Assembly: GCA_036971475.1 (NCBI GenBank)
Contig: JBAIZL010000001.1
Location: 140,956,692 to 141,020,691, forward strand
Source of the DNA: Prosapia bicincta
Taxonomy: Eukaryota; Arthropoda; Insecta; Hemiptera; Cercopidae
Reading direction: 5' to 3'
DNA: 64,000 nt
The notes beneath the pieces are model-generated. The model made no database searches. It worked only from the letters and a program-made list of their open reading frames with translations, and was not told where the DNA came from. How positions within the stretch are numbered: position 1 is the stretch's first letter; every line of letters starts with the position of its first letter. Below are positions 35,420 to 47,699 of this stretch, piece by piece. A program made the translations under genes and the position numbers.

Positions 35420-36801
35420 GATTGACCACTTGGCCCTGGATTTTGTGGTCTCTTTTCTTTTGTCTGTGGGCCTTCTTCCGTTTGGTTTTGTGGCCTGTAC
35501 TCTGGCCTTTGTTGTTGCCACTGATTTTGCGGCCTATTTCTTGGTCCCTCTCTTTGGTAGGGCCCCTGTCTCCCGTTTCCTCTCCCTTCTACCGGGTAAG
35601 GCTCTTGCCTCCAATTTCCCTTGTATCCGGGGTTTCTCGTTTGGTGTGTAAACCCTCTCCTTTCAGGTTCCCGTTCCTCAGTCCTAGGCTGAGTCCGGTT
35701 CCTGGTAGCCTCCTGCTCCATGTTCCTTCGGATGTATTTTACAGCCTCCTCTATGTCGGTAGCCGCCATCCCGGAACATCCTATATACATTCTGTTCCCA
35801 TAATGCTTCATAATCTTCATAATTAACTCCGCCTGATTGTATGGCGGGGTTAGGTGTCTCGCCGTGTTCACCATTTTTAGGAAATAATTTACCATGTTGT
35901 TTGTGCCTCGATGGTATTCATATTTTCCATTTTCGATTCTTCCTCGAATTCTCTCTTGTGCATGAGATCCCCAAAAGTGGCTAAAGAATCTCTCCTTAAC
36001 TTCATCATAATTTTCCTCCTCCATATTCATGGCCAACCACCATTCTTGTGCTGGTCCTTTAAGATGTCTCTCCATTATTTTCCTTTTTTGTCCTTCCTCC
36101 ATGTCAGGATCAATTTCGGACATTATACCTTCTAGGTGTTTAATGAAATCAATAGGGTCTTCATCTTCCCTACCGTAGAATTCCTTCTTGCTTTTGTCTC
36201 CATTATCACCCATCTCAAACATCCTTGATTTAAACAAGGTAGCTATATTTATCCCTTCTCCCATATTCTTTATCTTATTCTCAACTACTTGTACCCTTCT
36301 TTCTACTTTTTTGACTTCTCCCTTAACTGTTTCTACAGTCTGTTTATTTTCACTGACTGTTACCTCTAAGTTATACATCTTTTCTATAGTTTCTTGGATT
36401 TTATTTCCCATTTCCTCATTCTTTCTTGTAATTCCTTCATTTATTTCCTCTATCCTCTTATTCATGATTTCCCAAAGATTCTTAATTTCTTGTTTATCCT
36501 CCTCTCTTTCTTTCTTTCTTTCTACTTTTTCCTCCTCTCTTTCTTTCTTTCTTTGTTCCTCTATCATTTTTACTAATTCTTCTTGTTCCTTTATTCTCCC
36601 TTGTTTCTGTTCCTCCATCTCTTTTAATCTTTCCTGTTGTTGTTCCTCTATCTTTTTTACTAATTCTTCTTGTTCCTTTATTCTCCCTTGTTTCTGTTCT
36701 TCCATCTCTTTTAATCTTTCCTGTTTTTGTTCCTCCATCATTTTTTTAAAAAACTCCATCATTTCAGATGGTTCTGTGTCTTTTCTCTGTCTTGTCGCCA
36801 T
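35410..36801 (-). CDS. gag: Gag structural protein of the LTR element
   Basis: 463 codons, ATG at 36799-36801 in a good context (AAGATGG), stop TAA at 35410. Residues 12-180 form a long charged coiled coil, with a 29-residue direct repeat (KQGRIKEQEELVK at about 37-49 and again at 66-78). Residues 205-360 look like a retrotransposon Gag (capsid) domain, with LKGPAQEWW near 247 and ERFFSHFWGSHAQERI near 270. The tail from about 365 is rich in Arg, Gln, Pro and Gly and probably binds RNA. No CCHC zinc knuckle is present, unlike many Gypsy Gags. It would form the virus-like particle that packages element RNA. The frame is intact. The start is secure because no upstream in-frame ATG lies in the leader between 36802 and the primer site. 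Confidence 0.85.
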   Translation of the reverse strand: MATRQRKDTEPSEMMEFFKKMMEEQKQERLKEMEEQKQGRIKEQEELVKKIEEQQQERLKEMEEQKQGRIKEQEELVKMIEEQRKKEREEEKVERKKEREEDKQEIKNLWEIMNKRIEEINEGITRKNEEMGNKIQETIEKMYNLEVTVSENKQTVETVKGEVKKVERRVQVVENKIKNMGEGINIATLFKSRMFEMGDNGDKSKKEFYGREDEDPIDFIKHLEGIMSEIDPDMEEGQKRKIMERHLKGPAQEWWLAMNMEEENYDEVKERFFSHFWGSHAQERIRGRIENGKYEYHRGTNNMVNYFLKMVNTARHLTPPYNQAELIMKIMKHYGNRMYIGCSGMAATDIEEAVKYIRRNMEQEATRNRTQPRTEEREPERRGFTHQTRNPGYKGNWRQEPYPVEGRGNGRQGPYQREGPRNRPQNQWQQQRPEYRPQNQTEEGPQTKEKRPQNPGPSGQSKN

Positions 36802-37276
36802 CTTAAAGTCTCGTATTTAACTATCCTTTTATTCCCTTACTAACTTCTCCTACTTCTATATTTTTACTATATACTGAGTATTTAATTAAATATTCATTTA
36901 GAATTGTGCTCGATGTGATCCGGTTCAGTGTTCCCTTGACCTTGTCTATCTAACGCCTTTGTATTCTATTTACTTTCATTAATAACTAACATTATTATTT
37001 ATATTATGCCCTACCGACGCCTACTGAATTTTATTTTACTTAATTATTTCCTTTTAATTATTATTATTTATTCTAAGTTCTTTTTAATTTCATTTTTATT
37101 ATAATTAACTCTTATTTAATTTAAAGAACTTCTTTGGTTTTCATTTTATGATTCCTATTATTTTTTACAATTTTAATTGAATTCTATTTAATTAATTTTG
37201 TTTCACTAGGCTCCTTAGTCGATTTAAATCTGTCTCTATTTGATGTTGACCCGATGTTACAATGTAAGCATCGAGC
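36802..37276 (-). other. 5' leader of the LTR element
   Basis: About 475 bp of AT-rich non-coding sequence between primer site and gag. By analogy it would contain the packaging signal; no specific structure was recognised. Confidence 0.6.
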
Positions 37277-37294
37277 CTCAAACGTTGGGCGCCA
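37277..37294 (-). other. primer binding site
   Basis: The minus strand reads TGGCGCCCAACGTTTGAG, six bases inside the 5' LTR. TGGCGCCCAAC is the start of the lysine-tRNA-type primer site used by Drosophila gypsy and related elements. Confidence 0.8.
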
Positions 37295-37300
37295 TACTTT

Positions 37301-39308
37301 TCTTACCGACTCACTTTTTATAACCTTTGCCGTTGTTTATTTCTCTTCCTCAATTGCTAAGTCAGTAAGAAAGTAATGGTTTATCCATTGACTACGAACC
37401 TAATTTCATAGACCTGTGCCTCAAGGAATAAACCTCTCAGAGGAACCAACCCCTGAATTTTTGATAAAACCAATTAGCCTCCGATAAGCCCTGTTCAAGC
37501 TCCTTTTCGGGTAGTGGAATCTTTGAGAGACACTTGTGACTCTCCTGGATACCTAGTGAACTTATCTTATCTAGAATGAAAACACAGCTAATTGGAAAAT
37601 ATACATTTTTATTTATTTGTTCCAAGGTTCAAATTAATTATTATTGTTTTTATTTAATTTCACAGGATTTTCTTGACTAATTATTTTTTCAAAATTTCAT
37701 ACAACTTGCCATTTAACTAAACATTATTATCTCCTTCTGTTTTTAAATTTTCTTATTATCATTAATTTTACATATAATTTAAATTATCAAAGTTACCATA
37801 ATTAATTTTGTATATAATTTTGATTAGTAGAGTTAAATTTAACATATTTTAAAATCTGATTCTTTTTCAAACACTTAATATTACTATGTAATGCCTTTAG
37901 GCTAGGCCTTGAACAATTAACTTCTTTGGAAGTTATTCATTAGAAATTCACTTAGAAAAAGCCATATAAGATATACATCTTTATACTTAATCCATACATT
38001 CCCACAGCGATGGGAATGGAAAGTCAATTTTGAATCTTTATTACTTAAATTTGGGTAACCTAAGAGAGTTGACTAATCAGTCCCTTAGGTTATTCCCATC
38101 TTATTTAATTTTGAAATTAAGTTAATATAATTTGAAGTAAAATGTTATTTAAAAAAGAATAATTAAATTGATTATATAACCTTGTACTGTAGAAATCTTT
38201 TTATCTTCATTAATGTTGTCATCTGTCGGTCCTGTTACAGCTTCAAGGGTCTTGGTAGGTAGGCGTCTCTCCATAATTTCGGTCAATCTTCTTATTTTCT
38301 TTAATTTTGCATTTTGGTGGTCGAAATTTTGTTCTGGGTATATATGAGCCCTTGCTCATATATATCTTCCTTCCCCTGATCACATCGTAGCACTTTTTAC
38401 TCTGTTTTTAGCACATTTTTTCTTGTCTTGATCGCATGGTACAACAACACGTCTGCTCGCTTTGAGAGCCTAATGCATTCTGATCTTGGATAGCGTTCTT
38501 TTGTGAGGCCCACTTCTCCAATTTCAAACTTCCCACGTCCCAGTATCCATTTTTCAACTTTTGACCAATCAGAAAGCCGTTGCCATGGCAATTGACTTTG
38601 TTTGTTCGGAAATTCTGAACTAAGATTAGTTTCCCTTTTTATAAAAGGCGTTTCTGTATTCTGATGTGTCCTTTGCATTTTTACCTTTTATTTAATAACA
38701 TATTTGACTTTATTTCTTCTCATTTAATTTAATTAACTTTTTAACATTCTTAATCCAAAGTTCGACTGTAGCGCTTTCGTTTCGTAGTGACAAGATTTAT
38801 AATCAATGCCCTAAGCGGATTTTTCCGAAATCAAATATGACTTCTTCTATTATAACCTAATTTCTTAGGCTATTACACTTTAACATTTAATCTTTACTTT
38901 TACATAAATACTATTTTCCCTAGCTAGGCCTAATTTACTTTCCTCACATCTTAATTTACATTCTTTATTCCTGATTATTTTTAAGTACAATTATTTTAAT
39001 AGCCGGCATCTAGGCCTAGTTTGTTATACTACACAATTACCGTCTTTTTTTGTTTACATAATTTAGGCTATCCACTTTGAAGTGATAATTTTTCTTATTG
39101 CTTATAATTTATGTTTTTTAAGTCTAAAGTTATTTCTAATTTTCTTCATTTTACTATTATTTACCCTAGTTTTAATATTATTATTATTATAATGTTTTAA
39201 AAATGTTTATATATATAAATTTAGTCAATTATTTAACCCGGTTAGGTTTGATTCTGGTATTCTGTACAATTACCCAGATTCTTTGCATCGGACATTCTGG
39301 CCGCTGCA
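37301..39308 (-). repeat. 5' LTR (2008 bp)
   Basis: It starts on the minus strand with TGCAGCGGCC at 39308 and ends with GGTAAGA at 37301, then six bases to the primer site. It is nearly identical to the 3' LTR. As the upstream LTR it would carry the promoter for the element's RNA. The palindrome ATATATGAGC/GCTCATATAT and the X-box-like site recur here. Confidence 0.95.
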
Positions 39309-39312
39309 AGCC
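39309..39312. other. 4-bp target-site duplication (right), AGCC
   Basis: AGCC directly follows the right LTR and matches 31300-31303. Confidence 0.8.
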
Positions 39313-41510
39313 GGTAGTGAAGTCAAAGGAATTTAAGTTGTCTTTTTAGTTATCTGTTGCTAAATAACGTTTTATTACTAATTACAGCGCACAATAGTAT
39401 ACAAAGTCAAAACAATTCTCAAGACGAACAAATAAATAATCGGTTGTAAAATATTGTAGCTGTTTTCACTGAAGATGACTTTTTCGTCGGAAGGCGTTGT
39501 AAAAATAACATACTGGGTGTGTTCGTGTTACACTTATTACTTTCAAAGCTATATCAATTCCACAAACCTTGCTTAAATCTTACTAATGGTTTTTTAGGGG
39601 GGTTAAATTAGTCAGTTAAATCTTCTCTAAACGTTTGAAACGAAATTAAAATTTTAATGATTTTTTAAAATACAAATTCAGTAAAATGTAGTCTACGAGA
39701 AACATTCAAGCATATATTAACTTCTTAAACAGTCATCCCTTTAATTATTTTCTAACAATGGTAACCCACTCCTAAAACAATTCCTGGCTACGTCACTGCA
39801 TTCAACGTAAATCTTTTTGGTACGAACAACAATTTTGGGCGATAGTATCTTTCGACCTTCGCGGTTTCGGTCGATATAACTGAACAATAAGTTTTTACTA
39901 AAATACCACTATCAATCAAAGCAAGACGAAATATGAAACTGAATTTATGACTGGACCCAAGCTTTTGTTAGAAAAGGCTCATGCTCATTGCGCACAATTT
40001 AGGTGCCGGCAAACTGAGCTCTTGAAGATACGTAGTCAAATAGAAGTCATGATTTTATCCAGTTGCAGAAGTGTAACAATTTATCGAATTACACAATTTC
40101 ACAAAGTTGTCAACAATGATCTTAGATTAGTTTTTGTTATCACTAACAAAATTGGTTTTCCAAGAACAAATTGGCTTTAGGGCTGCAATTTCTGCTTAAG
40201 CTTCTTGTGTGTCAGCTGGCACCATTTCCGTATCCGTTTTTTTACTCTTTTACCGTGTGATTTTCTCCGGTACTCATTTCAACAATAATAGCAAGCCCCC
40301 CACTGTCTAACTCCTGTTATGTTTCTTCTGTTAAGTGTATCTGTTTGAGTAGCCTGAAAATTGGGCGTAAATGCAGATCCCTCTCGGTCGAACTCAGCAC
40401 CCACAGTTCTAGATTAAGAAACTTCCACAGGAGAGAGCTTAATGAAACCTCTAATACCACGAATCCAACTTTAAACTCGTGATTACCGCATTCGGATGAC
40501 TTATATCAATCTAAACACGAGGAGTTTGGAGTAACGATCACGTGGTACCAGTATGTAAGACCTCACTTTAAGTCTTGGACTGATCACTTCGCATCTGAAG
40601 ACAAATGCTCCAATCAGAGACTAAATTTTCGAGCGTTATGCTAGCACTACGAACAATTATTAGAACTTTTAAAATGGCCGGCTTTTACATACTGCTCAAT
40701 GCTACAGCCACACATTTTTTCGTTAGGGGATTGCCACGGTCGTATCCAGTTATTGTTAGGGTAACTTTTAATGACAATTCAAGATTGCCAAACGTGTTGT
40801 AGACAAATACGAATTTGGTAATTTTACCCACATGTCCCCTCAACCACTTGTGTTGCCTACTTTTGTATTTTTCCTTTAAATCGTTAAAATTTTCTGTTTC
40901 GCCTTAAAAGTTCGTGGATGGTTTCAACCCCCGTTAATAAAACCTGATACCGAAAGATACGTGACGTCTCAGAATATCCGGGCACGAATCAGGCAAAAAA
41001 ATGGTGTCAAAATATCCGGAAGGGTTATGGACCTCTATAATGAGTTTCAAAATATCCGAAAGGTCTATTTTACGGTCTCAAAATATCTGTAAGAAAGGTC
41101 CGCAAAGGTATATCTAAAACATTGGGTAGTGTGACCTAATCTACAAGTATGGTTTAATGTGGGTTACAATCGTCGCACACTTAAAAAATGACTCTGTAAA
41201 TGATAGCAAAACAAAAAAAAAGTTGAAATAACTAACTTACTTGATTCGAATTTCACCTATAAATTTAAACCTATAAACCTATTGAAAAAGGTAAATCATT
41301 TACCAATAAATTAGATTGCTGCAAACACCGCCAACAAAGAAAGATAATTTCTTTAGCACCTATCCCGGCTGGTGCTAACAATAAGCATTTCGCAATTTTT
41401 TTATTTCTCCAGTATAGTCCATGGCCATTGGATTATACGCCGCGTATATTCTGAAAATCGTCGACCAGGTAGTAAGCTGGGACAGCTAGGGTTCCTCCGG
41501 AATTCGGATT
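39313..41510. other. intergenic DNA with small repeats
   Basis: 39468-39498 (plus) reads CTGAAGATGAC-loop-GTCGGAAGGCGTTG, a degraded version of the hammerhead-like motif. At 40970-41105 four diverged copies of TCAAAATATCCGNAAGG occur about 37 bp apart. No gene was recognised. Confidence 0.5.
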
Positions 41511-42528
41511 TTCTGAGACTCGAACATTTACCACACCCGAAAGATAACCCTTCGGTTAGTTCGGCCTAGAAACGGGAATTGACCTCTATCAACTCCAGAG
41601 TGGCCTTACTTAAGGGCCGGCTCCTAGACTAGGAAATTTAATTGGTTTACAGCGACAGGACGAGCCCCAACCTGACCACAGACTCCTCAAGAGCCTCTAT
41701 TATATCAGCGTTAAAGAAGGATTGTAATTACTTGTAAAGGGCACTTCAGTTTCTGCTTCAGTGTTTGTTTGATATAAACACGCACGTATTACACAACTCA
41801 GCATGTTTACAAATTTCTAATTCACGTTACAGATAAATATGCGTGAATAGCTCCAATTAAAATGTACATCGATGTCATTTTTATGTAAGAGATTAAAGGT
41901 ATTAAAGAGCGTATACTATTGTTAAAACCTGTAAATATACCACATGGAAACTTCTGCTGTTATTCATTTTCTATTTCTTGTTACAAAATTTTCGTCTTTA
42001 AGTAATTATTAAATATAAACTATAATGATTTGTACAAATTTAAACTAATTGAGTTCATATAAATATATTTTTGATTGTTTGCACCGTATTTTTTGTTTTC
42101 TACACAATAAACTAACGTTTAATTTAATAAAAGTGTGTTTATTACAAATGTGTCTTCCTTTAAAATTCTTCTGAGACTCGAACATTTACCACAATCCGAA
42201 AGATAACCCTTCGGTTAGTTCGGTCTAGAAGCGTTCGAAATTGACCTCTATCCACTCCAGAGTGGCCTTACTTAAAGGCCGGCTCCTAGACTAGGAAATT
42301 TAATTGGTTTACAGCGACAGGACGAGCCCCAACCTGACCACAGACTCCTCAAGAGCCTCTATTATATCAGCGTTAAAGAAGGATTGTCATTACTTGTAAA
42401 GGGCACTTCAGTTTCTGCTTCAGTGTTTGTTTGATATAAACACGCACGTATTACACAACTCAGCATGTTTACAAATTTCTAATTCACGTTACAGATAAAT
42501 ATGCGTGAATAGCTCCAATTAAAATGTA
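41511..42528. repeat. 658-bp tandem duplication (first copy and start of second)
   Basis: TTCTGAGACTCGAACATTTA begins at 41511 and again at 42169. The first copy runs complete to 42168 (module A 41511-41866, module B 41867-42168). The second copy follows through module A to ATGTA at 42528, where it is cut by inserted DNA. Module B resumes at 44518. Module A copies are almost identical. Confidence 0.9.
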
Positions 42529-43687
42529 GAGTAAAATATAGTGTTAACATTTTGTTAATTTTAACAAATTTTCTGGTAGTAATATGATATTTAAACTGTG
42601 CTCTGAATAGGTTTATGGTAAATTTGTTGGTAATTTTTTAGGATATCGTACCTTTTTGTGCTTTTGAACAATAATCCAAAGTATCGTATGGGGCCGGTAT
42701 AATAAAAAATAACCAATTTTTTAACTTGCAAAATTGATTTTCCATTTTAGGTTCATTTCCCCGTTTTAATAAATATGTGTGATAAGAAATGATAAGAAGC
42801 GATGTATGGACAAAATTTATTTAAATATATTTGTCGTAAATCGTCGATTTTATTAACCAAGACGACCGGTGGAGCTTTCAAGTTATTAAACTAATGAACT
42901 ATTTGCCGAGCGATAATTTAAGTAAATTTATAATTTAAGTAAACTCCTATTCTAATTACTAATCGGTTTCAATCGCACGTCTTGTCTCAGTAAGTTTGAA
43001 ATTAATTTACTTTAATAATAACTTCGGCAAGACCTTAATGTTTAATAATAATAATAAATATTGTATTATAAACGCCGCTACTAGTAGTTTGGCCTCGATC
43101 GTTTAAATAAAGTGTGATTAAATATAGGGATTATAAGTATTTGCTATCGCTAAATTGTTTCCCTAAGGGTAATTTCAAGCAAAATGAAAATTTTATTTTG
43201 TTTACTCAATGGTAACATAACGGCACTTAAAAAATTAAAACCTATTCATTTAGATAGCAATAAATCATATTTAATAATATGGGTAACCATATTGGCGAGA
43301 AGTTAATTTTCAACACTTTTAAAAAGTTAAAAATAAGGCGTTTTTAAGCTATCGTTAGCCTACTATTAAATTAAATAAGATTCTACAATTAAAAAGAATA
43401 TTAGGGTATTATACTCGTATTTTGTGCACCAAAATTGTCCGCGTCTATAACAGAATAAAATACCTTTATGGGAAAATAATTAATCGTATAATTCGAAGAG
43501 GTTAAGCAGATTTTATTAAAATACTAGAATAAATATAATACTTCATCCTACTAAAAGAAGGAATAACCCTTTTGTCAAAAAGGAAGAGCTTGATTTTGTT
43601 TAAACATTATTCTCTTTACATTGTAAAATTACAGCTTAGATAGTGAGAACAATTCACAAGGGTAGATGTTAAAAGGGTTTACTCGAA

Positions 43688-43793
43688 ACCTAACTACACC
43701 TAGTTTATTAAATACATGAAAGTTTCGGCGACAATGTGGCCTTCCTCAGTGATTGCCTAAAACTTAGTAAAATAAACTAGTGATTAGTGAGGT
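43688..43793. mobile_element. ~106-bp TIR element with a hammerhead-like core
   Basis: The left end ACCTAACTACACCTAGTTTA and the reverse complement of the right end, ACCTCACTAATCACTAGTTT, are diverged terminal inverted repeats. Between them, minus strand 43721-43748 reads CTGAGGA, A, stem GGC/GCC, then GAAACTTTC. This is the smallest member of the pattern seen at 8.7, 27 and 30 kb. Confidence 0.55.
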
Positions 43794-44217
43794 AATAAGT
43801 TAACTCTTAAAATTTTTATTTTCATTTGCGTTATTCTATGAACTGTAAGTATAATTTTTTAAAATTGATCCCCTTAAAAGAGAACAATTTTTAATTACAT
43901 TTTTAACTTTTTGTTTGCGATATTCGTTATCTTATGAGATAATTCATAGGTATTTAAAAAATTGTATTTGTTCTTAACGTTCCGTTTAAAAAGGAAGGAT
44001 TTTTAAAAAAATTTGCTGTTCATTTGGGTTACGGTATATATTAGGCCTATATTTATATTTCAATTTAAAATGCCTTCCCGCTTCCATTAGAATGAATCGA
44101 TATTTAATATTGTGACACATTTTTTCATTATATTTGTGTTATTGTTATTATGAACTAAATTCATGTTTTTTTCTAATTCTATGACGATTTCCCGCTTTCC
44201 TTGAAAGGAAATAATTT

Positions 44218-44378
44218 GGTATTTATTTCCTGTTCCCACGTGTTCGATTTTAGCGAAAACAATACCAGGCGACGTAGAAAGTCATCAGGGATACGAAAAA
44301 AATTATAAAAAATACCGATCACGAACGGTATAATTTCCCCCCCTAAAATCGAACACTTGGGAACTGGAAATAAATACT
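44218..44378. repeat. 36-bp inverted repeat (foldback)
   Basis: Arm 44218-44253 (contains TGTTCGATTTTAG) and arm 44343-44378 (contains CTAAAATCGAACA) pair with about three mismatches. The 89-bp centre has GTCATCAGGGATACG and a smaller inverted repeat around CGATCACGAACGG. Confidence 0.75.
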
Positions 44379-44517
44379 AAAAGCTTTCCCATTCCACTTG
44401 AATTTTTTTTCAATTAATTTATTTTATGGGCTACATTAATTTTTAATAGAGGAATACCGCTCAACTTGAAATGAAGAAAAATTAATTTTGTTAAAACATT
44501 TTCTCCTTTTTTTGTCA

Positions 44518-44825
44518 CATCGATGTCATTTTTATCTCAGAGGTTAAAGGCATTAAAGCACGTATTAAAGAGCGTATACTATTATTAAAACCTGTAAACA
44601 TACCACATGGAAACTTCTGCTGTTATTCATTTTCTATTTCTTGTCACAAAATTTTTGTCTTTAAGTAATTATCATATATAAACTATAATGATTCGTACAA
44701 CTTTAAACTAATTGAGTTCATATAAATATATTTTTGATTGTTTGCACCCTATTTTTAGTTTTCTACACAATAAACTAACGTTTAATTATATAAACGTGTT
44801 GATTACAAATGTCTTCCTTTAAAAC
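44518..44825. repeat. displaced second copy of module B
   Basis: From CATCGATGTCATTTTTAT at 44518 to CTTCCTTTAAAACC near 44825 this matches 41867-42165, with more differences than the module A copies. These include a ~13-bp partial duplication near ATTAAAGCACGTATTAAAG. It fixes the right edge of the 42529-44517 insertion. Confidence 0.8.
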
Positions 44826-47699
44826 CCTTCAAATAAATCAAACAATTCGATCATTGTTCTATTAAGAAAATATTTACGTTAACAGAGTTATGAAGTGGTC
44901 ACGTGTTTTTGACCCCCCGTATAGTATCAGAGATGCGCGCCAGTTTGTCGCGACGGAAAATTTACTTATTGGTACTAAAACTGCTTAGACGTGCGTTATT
45001 TGCTGTAGAATATAACAAAATTAGTAAAAACAGCTGTTTGGAAACATGTTAGTTTCGTGTTGATATAAATGTGTTCACTTAATAATTATGCAGATATATA
45101 AATAAATATAAACATTCTAGTGTATCTCTAAATTTCAAACAGTTTTTTAATGCCCCATTAAACTTTGTCCTTCAACAAAACTGATTTCCAATTTGTTTCT
45201 TTAGCATTCTGATCACAAATGCCTAAAATTCACATCGGCATTACAATATTTACACAAACTACCTTACATGTTGTATTACTTTTAAATTATTATACATTTC
45301 TTACCTGTTTGTCAGTGTTTTACAGATGCACAGCTCACCAAATAACAGTAAAACACTATTACACTCGCCACGGCCACTGAAATCACAACACTGAACACCT
45401 CACGCACGCCTGACCAGGTCCGGATTGCGATTGAGTTGTGTTGTGCCAGCGCCTAGGGTTGACAGCCGACCCCCCTCCATCGTACATCCGGTGTTGCCAC
45501 TTTGAACGTCTTCTGTCTCCTTTCTATTCCATTACCTGCCCTGATACACTTCGAATTTATTGTTTAGATTCTCACGAAGGATCAACCTAATTAAAGTTTC
45601 GTAAAATAAACTTCTGTTTTAATTGTCAGCCTTTATGCCATTTTTACAGTTAAATTTAACTCTTTACCAGAAACTTGGTTTTGTGTTCTCGTGCTACAAA
45701 CTGAAGCATTGGTTTTAAGAGTGTATGTAAAGCTCGTTTACTGTTTCTGGAAATGTTCCTTATTTTTAAATTTATTTCTTTTTTTCAGAGGGATCCGCGG
45801 GGATAGCTTAGACAAGATCAAAGGGGTTGGGTGTCATCGCATAACGAATTCATATGACCCATACATGTAGGCCCTATATCTACTGTTGAATTCTCGCTTT
45901 TGTAAAAGCCAGATAAGACCTAATCGGAATCCGATTATCGGATCTATAAACTTCTTCAAAGAATTTTTTGTGGTGAACATCATTTAAGTCCACTATTATC
46001 GTCTACGAAGGTAGGAAAAATTACTTCATAGACGTAACATCGTCTATGAAGTTACGAAAGTTAAGACTATCATGGATGAAAATTAACCTTAATCTGTCAT
46101 AATATTATCAGAATATTTAGCCCTATGGTATTAATGTAATAACAAATAACTTAATGGTTTCGAATATAAAAAAGGTTATGAATCAAGTGAACAAAGCCTA
46201 CTTGATTATGTAACCCTAATCCATAAATTTGCTAGGTCTAACAGAAAGGTTCTCCGGGTTGCTCTAAAAAACTTAAATTTTTCGAATCTCTTAGTTTGAT
46301 AATACTTTTCATATACCAAGCCTATATTTAATTGGGAGATAAGAAAAATGTTTACCTGATTGTGATTAATAACAAGCTTTTCTACGTTTACCCCTTATTT
46401 TTCAACGTTACTAAAATTTTGCTTTACATTTTCCTAAATAAATCTGTCCAGAAAAGTAATACATTTCTTAAACCATACATTTGTTTCAACTCACACAAGG
46501 AATGCGTGAGACCAAAATTGTATGTCATCTTATTTACTCTTTTTGCTTCTTAGTTAAAATTTTCAAAATTATTTGAATATCTACCAAAACGTTTCCAGGA
46601 CCTAAATCTTTTTTTGCCCCTCATTGCTAAGTACTGATATTACGACTATGTAGTTGCCACTGCTGAACAAATCGTTCTCATAACTAATAAACACAAATTA
46701 TATTTCGCTTTTTTTAATATTTCTAATGTAAACGTGTTTAATAAAGTGAATTAATTATTGTTTTATTCGTGTAACATAATGAGAAGTTACTTTTGTTTTA
46801 CTTAATTCGTCTCGTCTTGTCTTGATTTGTGGCGTCGACGAGTATTAGGAGCAATACTCGCCAAATAGTGCGCAGTATAAAGCAACTTGCAAGTCATATT
46901 TACCATTTCCTTTAATAGGCACTCACCGACATCATCATTATCTTATCAGTCTTTAGTCACGAGTAGAGAGCAGTAGAAGATGTTTGCATTAGCGGAAATA
47001 CTAAACTCATTACCAGGTATACCCGCCACGTGTCCCCATTGCCTGCGTGTAACACAAAGCTATGTTTTCCTGCCGGGTCTCTTTCTTCAGCGTTTTTTTT
47101 TTACCTCACACTTGTCGTTTAGTTTAATTTCACTATATTTCATTTAGCCGTGAAAAGACCTTTACTAAGACACGTTTACCTTGTGTTCCAGGAAATATCC
47201 ACTAGTTTTTATGAAGGGCTACGGCGTTGGCTGCAGACTAAAAATATAAGATTTCTTGGATAAATAACTGAGCACTGAATCAAGATATCTAGTGTGGGGA
47301 CCACATATAGTTATGTTAGTTAAAAATGTGAGATGTAGTCATATGGACTCTGAAGCTAATTAATTGTAAATCAGAATAAACAGTGAAAACATTTGTAAAG
47401 AATTCAGAGCGAAATAACTCAGCAACTTGTTTCATTAAAAGGGTTAGGTAAACGTGCTGAACAAAAGAAGCAAACTAACCGTCAGAAGTGGAGGCTCATA
47501 TCTGGTCCTTTGTAACTCTAAAAAGCGCCATTCAAAGTTAGACTACTGCACCTAGATAGAAATATAGTACAGTAGTTGTTAGGTGATAGAAATGTACGTG
47601 GCTAGGTCTAACTATGGAAAAAGACTTGAAAAATTAAAATAATTTAGTAGTGAAGTAGAGAGTGTTTAACTAAAGCAACAGCTAACTGATACATAAACT
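44826..47699. other. intergenic DNA with one strong hairpin
   Basis: 46023-46052 is a perfect 12-bp hairpin (ACTTCATAGACG, loop TAACAT, CGTCTATGAAGT). 45370-45560 is locally GC- and CpG-richer than its surroundings, but no exon or promoter element could be recognised. A 73-codon frame at 46332-46553 looks like chance. Confidence 0.45.

Larger units (their letters stand above)
31304..39308 (-). mobile_element. young Gypsy-like LTR retrotransposon with Gag and protease only
   Basis: The complete element is 8005 bp in minus orientation: 5' LTR 37301-39308, primer site, gag, protease frame, polypurine tract, 3' LTR 31304-33320, and an AGCC duplication on both sides. The LTRs differ by one ~9-bp indel and only a handful of substitutions by eye, so insertion is recent. 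The internal part is only 3980 bp and codes for nothing beyond Gag and retropepsin; no RT, RNase H or integrase motif is present, and 33321-34021 is non-coding. Mobility would therefore need enzymes from a related complete element. The 2-kb LTRs are long for insect Gypsy elements. Assignment to Gypsy rests on the TGGCGCCCAAC primer site, the 4-bp duplication and the Gag fold; without RT it is provisional. Confidence 0.9.
42529..44517. mobile_element. ~1990-bp insertion splitting the second duplicate
   Basis: The duplication shows that 42529-44517 is extra DNA between modules A and B of copy two. It has no open frame of note. It contains two inverted-repeat elements (43688-43793 and 44218-44378). 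Its ends are not clear terminal repeats; the flanks TGTA (left) and TGTCA (right) could be an imperfect target duplication. It may be one element or a stack of several. Confidence 0.65.

Noticed and set aside
34047..36820. Plus-strand open frames opposite gag and pro (up to 210 codons)
   Set aside because: They are antisense shadows of purine-rich coding sequence, giving Leu/Phe/Ser-rich peptides. The minus-strand frames have domain motifs and element context.
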